Positions 35,459 through 45,000 of a DNA stretch of 64,000 bases are shown here, in pieces. A program made the translations under genes and the position numbers. The notes under the pieces are model-generated. The model did not search any database and was not told the DNA's origin. It was given only the letters and a program-made list of their open reading frames with translations. This DNA is from Deltaproteobacteria bacterium (GTDB taxonomy: Bacteria; Myxococcota_A; UBA796; UBA2385): the NCBI GenBank assembly GCA_016792625.1, contig JAEUKK010000008.1:33726-97725 (forward strand), given 5' to 3'. Numbering within the stretch: position 1 is the first letter of the stretch; every line of letters starts with the position of its first letter.

Positions 35459-36283
35459 TTAGCCCGCGGCCGGGGTCGCGGCCTCGGGGGCGCGGCGGTT
35501 GAGCAAGACGTCGACCGCCTCGGCAAAGCCATGCCCGCCGGGCTGCTTGGTGATGAACGACGGCCAGGACGCCATCCGCGGCAAGAAGCGGTCGACGTTG
35601 GCCACGCCGACGCTCCACGGGAAGGCGCCGAACATTGGCTCGTCGTTCGCGCTGTCGCCAAAAAAGGCCCAGCGGCTTGGGTCCAGCGGCGCTCCCCAGC
35701 GATCTTGGTGGAGGCGGTGCACGCCGGTCAGCTTGTCAAAGGCGCCGAACCAGCCGTTCACATGGATGCTGCTGACCTTACACGTGGCGCCACGTCGGGT
35801 GAACGCGGCGACGATCTGGTCGACGGCGGCCTCGGACAGGGGCGGGACGTCCTCGCAGAAGTCGATGGCGAGGTCGAGCGCGCGATAACCTTGGTCGCTG
35901 GCCAGCGCGCAGCCGGGCACCTCGGCGAGCAGCGCGGCTGCCAAGGCGTCGAGGCGGGCGCGGTTCTGGGCCCGCTCTGCCTCGGGCTGTAAAAAGCGCC
36001 GCTGCAGTTTGCCTTCGCCCATCCAGAACCAGAGGCCGCCGTTCTCGCCCACCACGGCGTCGACTGGCCAAATCCGGGCGATTTGGTCGACCCAGCCGGC
36101 CGGCCGGCCGGTCACCGGCACGACGCGGAGGCCGGCCTCTTGAAGCCGGGCCAACCCCAACAAGGCCGCGGGCACGAGGCGACCCTCATGGGTGAGGGTG
36201 TCGTCGATGTCGCAGAGCACGCCCTGCAGCGCGAGGCCCGCGGGCCACTGGTCAATCGGCCGTGGGGGCGCGGGCGTCGCCAT
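35459..36283 (-). CDS. HAD-superfamily phosphatase (Cof/MPGP-like, type IIB)
   Basis: 274 residues. HAD motifs in order: I VLCDIDDTLTHEG (about 22-34; nucleophile first Asp of DIDDT), II VPVTGRP (about 55-61), the conserved Lys in FDKLTG, and IV AFFGDSANDEPMF (about 211-223). The cap lies between motifs II and III, as in type IIB enzymes such as mannosyl-3-phosphoglycerate or sugar phosphatases. It hydrolyses a phosphate ester; the substrate is unknown. Its ATG overlaps the korB stop (TGATG), so it is co-translated with the oxidoreductase, an unusual partner. Confidence 0.85.
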   Translation of the reverse strand: MATPAPPRPIDQWPAGLALQGVLCDIDDTLTHEGRLVPAALLGLARLQEAGLRVVPVTGRPAGWVDQIARIWPVDAVVGENGGLWFWMGEGKLQRRFLQPEAERAQNRARLDALAAALLAEVPGCALASDQGYRALDLAIDFCEDVPPLSEAAVDQIVAAFTRRGATCKVSSIHVNGWFGAFDKLTGVHRLHQDRWGAPLDPSRWAFFGDSANDEPMFGAFPWSVGVANVDRFLPRMASWPSFITKQPGGHGFAEAVDVLLNRRAPEAATPAAG

Positions 36284-37320
36284 CAGCCGGCCACGGTCCA
36301 GGGGGACGAGCCGAGCAGGGCCTTGCGCAGGTCGGCGGCGCCAGGGCGGCTGTGGGCGAGCTCAAGCTGGTGGTGCACGCCGACCTCGTAGAGCGCGCGG
36401 CTCGTGCGGAACAGCACGCCCATGGCCACCGGGAAGGGCGGCTTGAGGCGAGACACCAGCATCGCCAGCACCGGGTTGGTCTCGTCGTGGACGAGGACCT
36501 CGCCGAGGTTGTCGTCAGTGACGTCAATCACCTCGAGCTCAAGGCGCCGGCTGAGGCGCAGGCCCTTGCGTGCGCCCTCGGCCCCAAACATCAGCGGCTG
36601 GCCGTTCTCGACGAAGATGACCTTCTCGGCGCGGGCCTTCTTGTCGGTGATGTCGGCGAAAGCGCCGTCGTTGAAGATGTTGCAGTTCTGCCAGATCTCG
36701 ACGAAAGAGGTGCCTTTGTGCTCGTGGGCCGCGCGCAACACCTCTCGCTGCTCGGTGGTGAACACGTCGACCGTCCGGGCCACAAAACTCGCCTCCGCGC
36801 CCAGCGCGAGGGCGCAAGGCTCAAAAGGGTGGTCGACCGAGCCCATCGGCGTGGACTTGGTTTTTTTGCCCTCTTCCGAGGTGGGCGAGTATTGGCCTTT
36901 GGTCAGGCCGTAGATCCGGTTGTTGAACAGCAGGAGCACCATGTCCACGTTGCGTCGCAGCACGTGGATGAAGTGGTTGCCGCCGATGCTGAGCGCGTCG
37001 CCGTCGCCGGTGATCTGCCACACGTCGAGGTCGGGCCGGGCCAACTTGAGGCCGGTCGCGAAGGCCGGAGCGCGGCCATGGATTGTGTGAAAGCCGTAGG
37101 TGTTCATATAGTAGGGGAAGCGGCTGCTGCAGCCGATCCCACTCAAGACCGCGAAGCGCTCACGGGCCACGCCGAGCTCGGCGAAAACGGTCTGGACCTG
37201 GCTGAGGATGCTGTAGTCGCCGCAGCCGGGGCACCACCGGATCGTCTGGTCGGACATGAAGTCTTTCTTCGTGTACGACGGGGTCGGCTGCTCTTCGGCG
37301 GTGGCTTCGTGCTGCGACAT
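36283..37320 (-). CDS. korB: 2-oxoacid:ferredoxin oxidoreductase, beta subunit
   Basis: 345 residues. The thiamine diphosphate-binding subunit: WCPGCGDYSILSQVQ (about 29-43) and the GDG-type motif VWQITGDGDALSIGGNHFIH (about 99-118) with GDG and downstream Asn. GFHTIHGRAPAFATGLKLA (about 77-95) is the usual block between them. With the alpha subunit it converts a 2-oxoacid, most often 2-oxoglutarate in this subtype, and CoA to the acyl-CoA, CO2 and reduced ferredoxin. A GGAG lies six bases before the ATG. 2-Oxoglutarate rather than pyruvate is inferred from the two-subunit layout, not from a specific residue. Confidence 0.93.
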   Translation of the reverse strand: MSQHEATAEEQPTPSYTKKDFMSDQTIRWCPGCGDYSILSQVQTVFAELGVARERFAVLSGIGCSSRFPYYMNTYGFHTIHGRAPAFATGLKLARPDLDVWQITGDGDALSIGGNHFIHVLRRNVDMVLLLFNNRIYGLTKGQYSPTSEEGKKTKSTPMGSVDHPFEPCALALGAEASFVARTVDVFTTEQREVLRAAHEHKGTSFVEIWQNCNIFNDGAFADITDKKARAEKVIFVENGQPLMFGAEGARKGLRLSRRLELEVIDVTDDNLGEVLVHDETNPVLAMLVSRLKPPFPVAMGVLFRTSRALYEVGVHHQLELAHSRPGAADLRKALLGSSPWTVAG

Positions 37321-37396
37321 CGGGGGCTCCGTAGGGAGGACCAGCCTTTTGCGGGTATGGGCGAAAGATGAGGAGGGAAGGCGGCCCGCGTTGGGA

Positions 37397-39217
37397 CTAA
37401 GCGCTCAGCGTCTGGATGCGCGCGAGTAGGGCGCTGACCTTGAAGGGTTTTCCCTGGACTTGGGCGTAGGACAGAGCGTCGACCAAGAAGCGCGCGCGCA
37501 GGATTTGCACGAGCTGACCCAAGTTCAGCTCGCAGACCAGCACCCGCTCTGCGCCGAGCAGCAGCTCGTCCAGGTTCTTCGGGAAGGGGTTGAGCCACCG
37601 CAGGTGTAGGTGGCCGACCCGGAGGCCTTGGGCGCGCGCCTCTTCCACAGCGGTGCGGACGCTGCCGTAGGTGCCACCCCAAGACACGACGAGGAGGCCG
37701 TCGGCGTCGCCAAAGACCTCGAGGGGAGGGATGGCGTCTTCGATGCGGCGGACCTTGTCTGCGCGCAGCCGGACCATGTGCTCATGGTTCGCCGGGTCGT
37801 AGGACACGTTTCCGGTGCCGTCCTGCTTCTCAAGACCGCCGATGCGGTGCTCGAGGCCGGGGGTGCCGGGCACCGCCCAAGGGCGCGCGAGGGTGACGGG
37901 GTCGCGCTTGTAGGGCGCAAAACCTTCGGGTTCGGTGCGATGGACGACGGGGGTCGCGCTGAGCTCGCTGAGATCGGGCACCCGCCAGGGCTCAGAGCCG
38001 TTGGCGATGTAGCCGTCGGTGAGCAGCATCACGGGGATCATGAAGCTGGTGGCGATGCGCGCCGCTTCGGTGGCGGCCACGAAGCAGTCCGCCGGGGTGC
38101 AAGCCGCGAGCACGGGCATGGGCGCCTCGCCGTGGCGCCCGTACATGGCGATCATCAGGTCGCTCTGCTCGGTTTTGGTCGGCAGGCCGGTCGAGGGGCC
38201 GCCGCGCTGCACGTCGACCACAACGATGGGCAGCTCGGTCATCACGGCGAGGCCGAGCGCCTCGCCCTTCAGCGCGATGCCGGGGCCCGAGGAGGTGGTC
38301 ACGCCGAGCGCGCCGCCGAAGGCCGCGCCGATGGTCGCGCTGACCGCGGCGATCTCGTCCTCGGCTTGGAAGGTGATGACGCCGAAATCCTTGAACTTCG
38401 CCAGGTAATGCAGGACGTCACTGGCCGGGGTGATCGGGTAGGCGCCCAGAAACAGCCGAAGGCCGGTTTGGTGGCTGGCGGTGAGCAACCCAAGCGCGAG
38501 GGCCTCATTGCCGGTGATGTTCCGGTAGGTGCCCGCGGGTAGGTGCGCGGCGGGCACATCGAAGCGCTCGTGGAAGAGCTCGACGGTCTCGGCGTAGGAC
38601 CAGCCCGCCTCGAGCGCGCGGATGTTGGCCTCATCAAACGGTGCCTTAAACTTGGCTTTGATCCAAGTCTTTGTTGGCGCGGTGTCGCGCGAGAACAGCC
38701 AATAAGCCATGCCGAGGGCGAAGAAGTTCTTGCAGCGGTCGGTGTCTTTGAGGCTCAGGCCGAGGTCTTTGACCGCCTCTTTGGTGAGCTTGGCGATCTG
38801 GACCGGGACGACCTGAAAGTCATCGACGGTGCCGTCCTCGAGCGGGTTGGCCTGCAGGTCAGCTTTCTGCCACTCCCGCTCGACGAACTTCTCGGTGTTG
38901 ACGATGAGCAGGCCACCCTTGCGCAGGTCTTTGATGTTCGCCACGAGCGCGGCAGGGTTCATCGCGATGAGCACCTGAGGCGCGTCACCCGGGGTGTGGA
39001 TGTCTTTGCTTGAAAAATGTACTTGGAAGCCAGAGACGCCCGCGCGGGTGCCTGCTGGGGCCCGGATTTCGGCCGGGAAGTCGGGGAAGGTGGCGAGATC
39101 GTTCCCAGCCAGCGCCGTCGTGTTGGTGAACTGGGTGCCGGTCAGCTGCATGCCGTCGCCGGAGTCGCCCACAAAGCGGATCACGACGTCGTCGATGGTG
39201 GTCAAGGGCCGCTGCAT
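37397..39217 (-). CDS. korA: 2-oxoacid:ferredoxin oxidoreductase, alpha subunit with fused gamma domain
   Basis: 606 residues from ATG 39217. The N-terminal gamma domain begins IRFVGDSGDGMQLTG (about 12-26) and carries FPAEIRAPAGT. The alpha domain follows (from about 215) with GAYPITPASDVLHYLAKF, the AEDEIAAVSATIGAAFGG block (the Glu-containing pyrimidine-site region) and TSSGPGIALKGEALGLAV. C-terminal parts include SWGGTYGSVRTAVEEA and LRWLNPFPKNLDELL. It lies 76 bases before korB in the same operon. Ferredoxin-linked 2-oxoacid metabolism suggests either anaerobic/microaerobic ability or a ferredoxin-fed pathway in an aerobe. Confidence 0.93.
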   Translation of the reverse strand: MQRPLTTIDDVVIRFVGDSGDGMQLTGTQFTNTTALAGNDLATFPDFPAEIRAPAGTRAGVSGFQVHFSSKDIHTPGDAPQVLIAMNPAALVANIKDLRKGGLLIVNTEKFVEREWQKADLQANPLEDGTVDDFQVVPVQIAKLTKEAVKDLGLSLKDTDRCKNFFALGMAYWLFSRDTAPTKTWIKAKFKAPFDEANIRALEAGWSYAETVELFHERFDVPAAHLPAGTYRNITGNEALALGLLTASHQTGLRLFLGAYPITPASDVLHYLAKFKDFGVITFQAEDEIAAVSATIGAAFGGALGVTTSSGPGIALKGEALGLAVMTELPIVVVDVQRGGPSTGLPTKTEQSDLMIAMYGRHGEAPMPVLAACTPADCFVAATEAARIATSFMIPVMLLTDGYIANGSEPWRVPDLSELSATPVVHRTEPEGFAPYKRDPVTLARPWAVPGTPGLEHRIGGLEKQDGTGNVSYDPANHEHMVRLRADKVRRIEDAIPPLEVFGDADGLLVVSWGGTYGSVRTAVEEARAQGLRVGHLHLRWLNPFPKNLDELLLGAERVLVCELNLGQLVQILRARFLVDALSYAQVQGKPFKVSALLARIQTLSA

Positions 39218-39729
39218 ACGAGAGCCTCGTTTGGGGCGGGCGCCGTTCGCGCTCGGGGCGTTGTGGCCAAACGCAGGCCGCACACGCGGGGCCGGGGAGC
39301 TGAAGAGGGCGGAGGGGAGGGGACTTCGCCGCGCCGGGCGAGAGCGGGCCTCGGGCGCGGAGGAGCGGGTTGTCGGCGCGGAGGTGCGGGAGGGCACCGC
39401 CCACGTCCGACTCTGGCGACAGGGCGGGGCTATACCACGGGCTCCGGGGGCGGGCGACGGTCAGCGGTGGGGCGGGCCTCCGGCGCCACTTCGCGCTGCG
39501 CCTCGGACGCTTCGTTCGGAGGATCTGGGGCGGTTAAAGAAGGGCAACCACAGGCGGGCCCGACGGCTGCCCGCGGCCTGCGCGCGCGGATAGGGCTGGC
39601 GGGGGCCCGGATGTGGGCACCATCCACGACCACCGAGGCCACCACCCGCCCCCGGTCGCCCGCCTGGTCCGGCCCCATGGCCCCACACGCCCATCCGCGA
39701 TGATGGGCGCACTCTCTCCGGAGTTGTCC
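39218..39729 (+). promoter_or_regulatory. 512-base divergent intergenic region between korA and the zinc-ribbon methyltransferase
   Basis: No gene is supported here: open frames through it lack Shine-Dalgarno sites and have no recognisable content. It must contain the korA promoter (minus) and the methyltransferase promoter (plus). An 8-bp inverted repeat, CGCCCATC at 39688-39695 and GATGGGCG at 39702-39709, lies 20 bases upstream of the plus-strand start and just before CGGAG. I cannot place convincing -35/-10 boxes. Confidence 0.4.
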
Positions 39730-40779
39730 GTGAAGTACCGCTTGCTCCGGTGGCTCGCCTGCCCGACCTGTCGCGGCGTTGACCTCACGGTCGAGGCGCG
39801 GCGAACCCGCACCGTTCGCGCCCACACCGACCAGTTCAGCCCCGAGGATGGTGTGCCCGAGGGCGTTGACCGCGAGCGTGGCGCTGAGGTCGAGGTGATG
39901 GACGGCGCGCTGCGCTGCGGTGGCTGCGGGGCGGCCTGGCCGATTCGCGAGGGCGTCCCCCGGATGCTCCCGCAAGGAACGCCAGAGGGCCCGGCCTCGG
40001 GGCACCGGTGGACGACCTTTGACACCGCGAGCCCGGCCTGGGAGGACAATTTCCTCGATCTGATGTCCCCGGTCAGGGCAGACGACTTCTTGGGGAAGAC
40101 CGTGCTGGACGCGGGCTGCGGCTACGGCCGACACAGCTACTTCGCGGCCCGGTACGGCGCCGAGGTCATCGCTTTGGACTCCAGCGCCGACGCCATCAGC
40201 TCGGCGGTGGCCAACACCCGGCACTTGAGCCGCGTGCACGTCGTCGAGGGCGACGTCTACCGCCCGCCCATCCGCGACGGCGTGCTCGACCACGCCTGGG
40301 CCTTTGGGCTGCTGCACCACCTTGACCGGCCGGACGAGGCCTTCGCGGCGATCGGCGCGACGCTGCGGTCGGGGGGCCGCCTCAGCCTGTGGACTTATGG
40401 CCCACGGCAAGGGGTGACCTTGCACCTTAGCAACGCGCTGCGCGGCGCTTCGAGCGGCATGACGCCTGAACAACAGCACAGCGTGGCGCGCAACATCGCG
40501 CGAGGGCTGCGGATTTTCAGCCACACGCCCTACCGCGCGCTCGCTGGGATGCCCGTCGCCGGCGGGATCGTGCGGCACTTGCCCGTCCACGACCACCACC
40601 AGTGGCCCTTTGACGTCGTCGTCGCTGACATCTACGACCGGCTGCGCATCCCGGTGCGGCGGTGGTTTACGCGGGAGCAGCTGGACTCGATGTTGGGCAA
40701 CGCCGGCTATGCGGACGTGCAGGTGAGTCGTCGGGTCCGAAACAACGAGACATTCCGGGCGACAGGCGTGAAGCGCTGA
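39730..40779 (+). CDS. SAM-dependent methyltransferase with N-terminal Trm112-like zinc ribbon
   Basis: 349 residues from GTG 39730 (CCGGAG seven bases upstream); two ATGs at 39700 and 39703 have no ribosome-binding site. Residues 8-75 are a Trm112-like zinc ribbon (LACPTCRG and LRCGGCGAAWPIREGVPRML), a module often fused to class I methyltransferases. The Rossmann domain follows with TVLDAGCGYGRHSYFAARYG (about 123-142), VIALDSS (Asp for the ribose), and WAFGLLHHLDRPDEAF (about 193-208). The C-terminus is helical (FTREQLDSMLGNAGYADVQV). It resembles UbiE/COQ5-like enzymes acting on small molecules or lipids, but the substrate is not determined. Confidence 0.85.
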   Translation: MKYRLLRWLACPTCRGVDLTVEARRTRTVRAHTDQFSPEDGVPEGVDRERGAEVEVMDGALRCGGCGAAWPIREGVPRMLPQGTPEGPASGHRWTTFDTASPAWEDNFLDLMSPVRADDFLGKTVLDAGCGYGRHSYFAARYGAEVIALDSSADAISSAVANTRHLSRVHVVEGDVYRPPIRDGVLDHAWAFGLLHHLDRPDEAFAAIGATLRSGGRLSLWTYGPRQGVTLHLSNALRGASSGMTPEQQHSVARNIARGLRIFSHTPYRALAGMPVAGGIVRHLPVHDHHQWPFDVVVADIYDRLRIPVRRWFTREQLDSMLGNAGYADVQVSRRVRNNETFRATGVKR

Positions 40780-40863
40780 AGCGGCTGCCCCCGGCCCGTT
40801 AACAGCCGGTCCAGCGATCACACTCGTTGAGTGTGGCGTGCACGAGGCCCTCTTCGGTGAGGG

Positions 40864-40900
40864 TGCGGCCGCGCGTATCTCCTTGACACGCGCGGCCGCA
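40864..40900. promoter_or_regulatory. perfect 13-bp inverted repeat with 11-base loop
   Basis: The arms TGCGGCCGCGCGT (40864-40876) and ACGCGCGGCCGCA (40888-40900) are exact reverse complements. The loop, read on the minus strand, is GTCAAGGAGAT and holds a consensus AAGGAG. There is no T-run on either side, so it is not a standard terminator. It lies 85 bases after the methyltransferase stop and about 160 bases before the outer-membrane gene at 41060. It may be a regulatory hairpin, or part of a 34-codon minus-strand reading frame. Confidence 0.55.
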
Positions 40901-41059
40901 CATGGAATAGGGGCGGGTTTGTCGGCCGCGGATGGACGTCCGCGCGCGGCGACTTTGCGATTGGGGGGCCGCCGCGCGCCGGGGCGGTCGTCCTAGGGGC
41001 TCCGCCGCCCCCTCTCCGCCCCGAGCGCCCGCGCCCCGGACTTGGCCCAACTTCGCGAG

Positions 41060-42082
41060 ATGGGAATGGCAACGATGACGAGGACGCTCCCGCTTCTGCT
41101 TGGCCTCGGCCTCGGCTCGACCGTGCACGCGGCCGGCTTCGAGTCCAAGACAATGATTGACCCGCTCCCCGGGCGCGAGATCGAGCGGCCGCTGGTCATC
41201 GGCAAAGGCTGGCTGGAGTTCGGCTTCGGGGCCGACTTTAAGACGGCCACCGGCGCATGGAGCGCTGAGGGCGAGGTCGTCGAGTGGGACGACGGGACCC
41301 GCTTCACCTATGACACGCAGCGGCTCGACGTGCGGTATGGGATCAGTCGGCGCTTTGAGCTATATGGCAGGGTGAAGTCGCACTATGTGCGCCTTGAGAA
41401 CGAGTCGCTGGGCACGGACACCAAGCAGTTCGGGATGGGCGACCCAAACTTCGGCGTGAAATACGAGGTCTACCGCTCGCAGGGCCCGCTCGCCTCGATC
41501 ATCGTCTACAGCAACTACAAAGGCTCCGCGGCCAACGAGAGCCCTGGAAACTACGTCGGCGGGCCGTCGACGTTCTCGAACTTCGTGTTGACCACTGGCA
41601 CCGCTGATTTGGAGATGGGCGCCCGCGGCAAGCGGCAGGTGGGGCCCCTCGCGGGCAGCATCGGCGCAGCCTACGTTCATCGCTTCTCCGACATCACCCA
41701 ATACACGGTCGAGACCGAGCTCAACCAGTTCAACATGCGGGTGAAGCCGGGCAACATCACGAAGGTAGATGGCGAGCTGATGCTCCAGGCCGGCCCCATC
41801 GCGTTGGCCGGCGGGGCCGTGTTCCAGGTGCGCGACGTCACGCGCATCGGGCCCTCGGCCTCGGGGCTCTTCCCCGCGAAGAACCTCCGCGCAGAGGAGG
41901 GCTCCGACGGCGTTTCCGTCGATGTTCTCGCGAGCGGGACCATTCACCTCGCCCGGCGGGTGGACGCGGTCGCCGCCGTCATGGTGCCGATGAAGGGGGA
42001 AGATTTGATGTACTTCCCTATCGAAGACCTGCACCCGACCCGCGGCAACACCTACAGCGGAACCATCGAGTTCCGGTACTGA
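41060..42082 (+). CDS. putative outer-membrane beta-barrel protein
   Basis: 340 residues from ATG 41060 (further ATGs at 41066 and 41075). A signal peptide (RTLPLLLGLGLGSTVHA) is followed by amphipathic strands with alternating residues, such as GWLEFGFGADFKTATGAW, RFELYGRVKSHYVRLEN, DPNFGVKYEVYRSQGP and LASIIVYSNY. The end, YSGTIEFRY, closes with an aromatic residue as outer-membrane barrels do. There is no porin name I can assign; the family looks like the MetA-pathway/transporter-type barrels of phenol-degradation genes in outline only. It is the first gene of a four-gene surface cluster; the next ATG follows 12 bases after its stop. Confidence 0.78.
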   Translation: MGMATMTRTLPLLLGLGLGSTVHAAGFESKTMIDPLPGREIERPLVIGKGWLEFGFGADFKTATGAWSAEGEVVEWDDGTRFTYDTQRLDVRYGISRRFELYGRVKSHYVRLENESLGTDTKQFGMGDPNFGVKYEVYRSQGPLASIIVYSNYKGSAANESPGNYVGGPSTFSNFVLTTGTADLEMGARGKRQVGPLAGSIGAAYVHRFSDITQYTVETELNQFNMRVKPGNITKVDGELMLQAGPIALAGGAVFQVRDVTRIGPSASGLFPAKNLRAEEGSDGVSVDVLASGTIHLARRVDAVAAVMVPMKGEDLMYFPIEDLHPTRGNTYSGTIEFRY

Positions 42083-42094
42083 CGCGCAGGATTG

Positions 42095-45000
42095 ATGCTC
42101 ATGGCCCGCCAAAACACGCGCCTCGGCGCCAACCTGCTCCCCCTTTCCATCGCGCTCGGGCTTAGCCTGGGCGGCTTGGCGCTGCCGGGCACCGCGCGAG
42201 CGGTGAAGAACTCCTACAACGCCAACCACCCCGATTTGGAGTGGTACAGCATCGACACCCCGCACTTCGTGGTCCACTACCCGAAGTCGAAGAAGGGCGT
42301 CGAGGAGGGCAATGAGCACTACATCAACGCGGAGTACAGCGCCCGAAAGGCCGCTGAGGTCGCCGAGCTGATGTGGGAGCCCATGTGCGCCAACTTCAAC
42401 TACTACTTGAAGGAGAAGGTGCACATCGTCATGCTCGATCAGGGCGACGAGCTGGCGGGCTTCACCATCCCGAGCTGGGACTGGATCCAAATCTCGGCCA
42501 ACCCCGGGGCGAGCTTCTCGCGCCAGCGCGGCCGGATGGAGTGGTTCAGCGACGTTTTGGTGCACGAGTTCGCCCACGTCGTGTCGCTGAAGGCCTACCG
42601 GGCGCAGGCCGAGGGCGCGTTCGGTGTCGCGCTGGGCGGCTTGTACAGCGACGGCGTCAGCGATGTGTCGACCGGCGCCAACTTCATGATCAGCGACGGC
42701 GACTCGGTGTTTTGGACCGAGGGCGGCGCTGAGTACTGGTCCAATACAGCTGGTTGGAACTGGTGGACGGCCTCGCGTGATCAGTTCATCCGCATGACCG
42801 TGCTCGAAGATCGCCTCCTGACCTTCGACGAGTGGCACGAGCGCGCGGGCAAGTGGGGCTGGAACGACGGCGAGCGCTACTACCAGCAGGGCTACAGCTT
42901 CGGCTTGTATCTGCGCCAACGCTTCGGCTCCGAGACCTACGCTCGCTTCGCCGCGCAGTTCGCCCAGGATTGGCGCCCCGAGTTCTCGACGGTCATTGAG
43001 GATGTTGTTGGGGTGCCGGCTGAGGAGCTGTATTGGGATTGGCGGGAGTACGTCACCAAGCAGTACACCGACCAGCACAACCGTGTGAAGGCGCGCGGCG
43101 AGGTCATGGGCCGCGAGCTGGTCAGCGGAAAGCAGGCTTGGGATTACGCGAACCCCGATGAGCGCGACACCTTCTTGTCAAAGTCCCGCTGGGACCGCGA
43201 GAAGGAGCGGGAAGCGACCGGCGCGTGGCAGTTTGAGCCGCGGACGCACCCCGACGGGAAATACTGGGGCAACCTTAACCGCGGCATGTTGGTGGTCAAA
43301 CGCCAAGATGACGATCAGATTTGGGCTCTGACCGGGCTCAGCGGCGCTGACCAGGGGCGAAAGGACGAGACCGCTCGGCTCTCCGAGGGGATCCCCGCGA
43401 CCTTCGAATTTGGGTGGGACTTCATCCCCGGCCAAGAGGCCCTCGTCCTCACCATGATGGAGGATGAGTACCCCAAGACCCAGCGGTTCGCGCCTAAGTT
43501 TGAGTTCAACGGCTACAACATGTCCGAGCTGGCCGTGTACACGATGCCGGTACGGGAAGAGGACAAGAAGGGCCGGGCCTACTCTACCCGCGGCCCCGAG
43601 ACCAAGCTGCGCAAGCAGGTCTACGCCGAGGGCGCCTACCAGAAGATCCCCAACACCAAGCGGGGCAATCAGCCGGCCGTGAGCCCCGATGGCCAGCGTG
43701 TCGCTTACCTTGAGTACCGCGACGGCGGCCACAACTTGGTCAGCATCAAGCTCGATGGCAGCGACAAACGATACCTGACCAACTTCAACGACGGCACGTG
43801 GATGAACAACCCCGACTGGTCGCCCGACGGCAGCCAGATCGTGTTCGCCATGTTCCGGAATTTCCAGCAGAACCTGTATGTGATGAACGCCGACGGCACG
43901 GGGCTGCGGCCGTTGACCTGGGACGCCTGGGAAGAGCTTGACCCGCACTGGTCCAAAGACGGCGGGATCTACTTCACCGCTGAGCCTGACGGCATCTTCA
44001 ACATCTACCGCATTGATCCGGCCAGCCACGACGTCCGTCAGATCACCAACGTCATTGGCGGTGCGGTCACCCCGAGCATCACGTCAGAGGGCAACCTCGT
44101 CTACTCCTACCTGACCTCGTTCGGGTGGAAGATCTACGGCCTCCCACGCGAACAGTTCATGAACGCGCCGGCGGGCCACCTCTTCCGCACGCCGCCCGAG
44201 GTCGAGGAGAAGCAGGTGGAGCAGAGCCTCGCGTACCGTGAGGACCTCACCAAGTGGGAGGCCGCCACCCACAAGCACAAGATGAGCGCGGGTGCGTGGT
44301 CGGCTCCCTATGTTGTGCCGATGTTCCGGCTCGAGAACGACAGCCAAACCGACTTTGGCCTGCAGGGCGGATGGCAGGGTGGGGCCCAGGACTTCATTCA
44401 GAACCACGAGATCTTCCACGTAGGCTTGCTCGGCGAGGACAACGTCATCGGCGCTGGCTACACTTGGCACGGGTGGTACCCGGACGTCAGCTTGTTTGGG
44501 CAGGCGTATATGGGCAAGTCGGACTTCGGCTACAAGATCGACGAAGACCAGGACCCGACCACCACCGACGACCAGACGATCTACGACATCAAGCAGAACA
44601 ACCGGCAGGCGGTGCTGAGCGCCGAGGTCATGTTCCCTTGGAACAACAAGGTCGCGACCACGGTCTACGGTCGCTACTTTAACTTTGGTTTCCGGGGCAC
44701 GAGCGACTCCGGCTTCCAACAGTACATGCAGAACTGGGAGGTCGGCACCACCTGGGCCATCTCGGACTACGGGATTAACACCTGGGACGGTGCTCTCGGC
44801 GCAAACGCCTTCTACGGTCGCAACATCGACCTCGGCTACGCCCACGCCTGGACCGACATCATCTACCCCGACTATGGCGGCGTCATCACCGATGACGGCG
44901 AGGTGCTCGGCGAGTATCAGTTCAACCGCTACGAGTTCCGGTGGGTGGAGCAGGCCCGTCCGCCGCGGCTCTGGGGCCTGATGGACAAGGCCCGGAAGAA

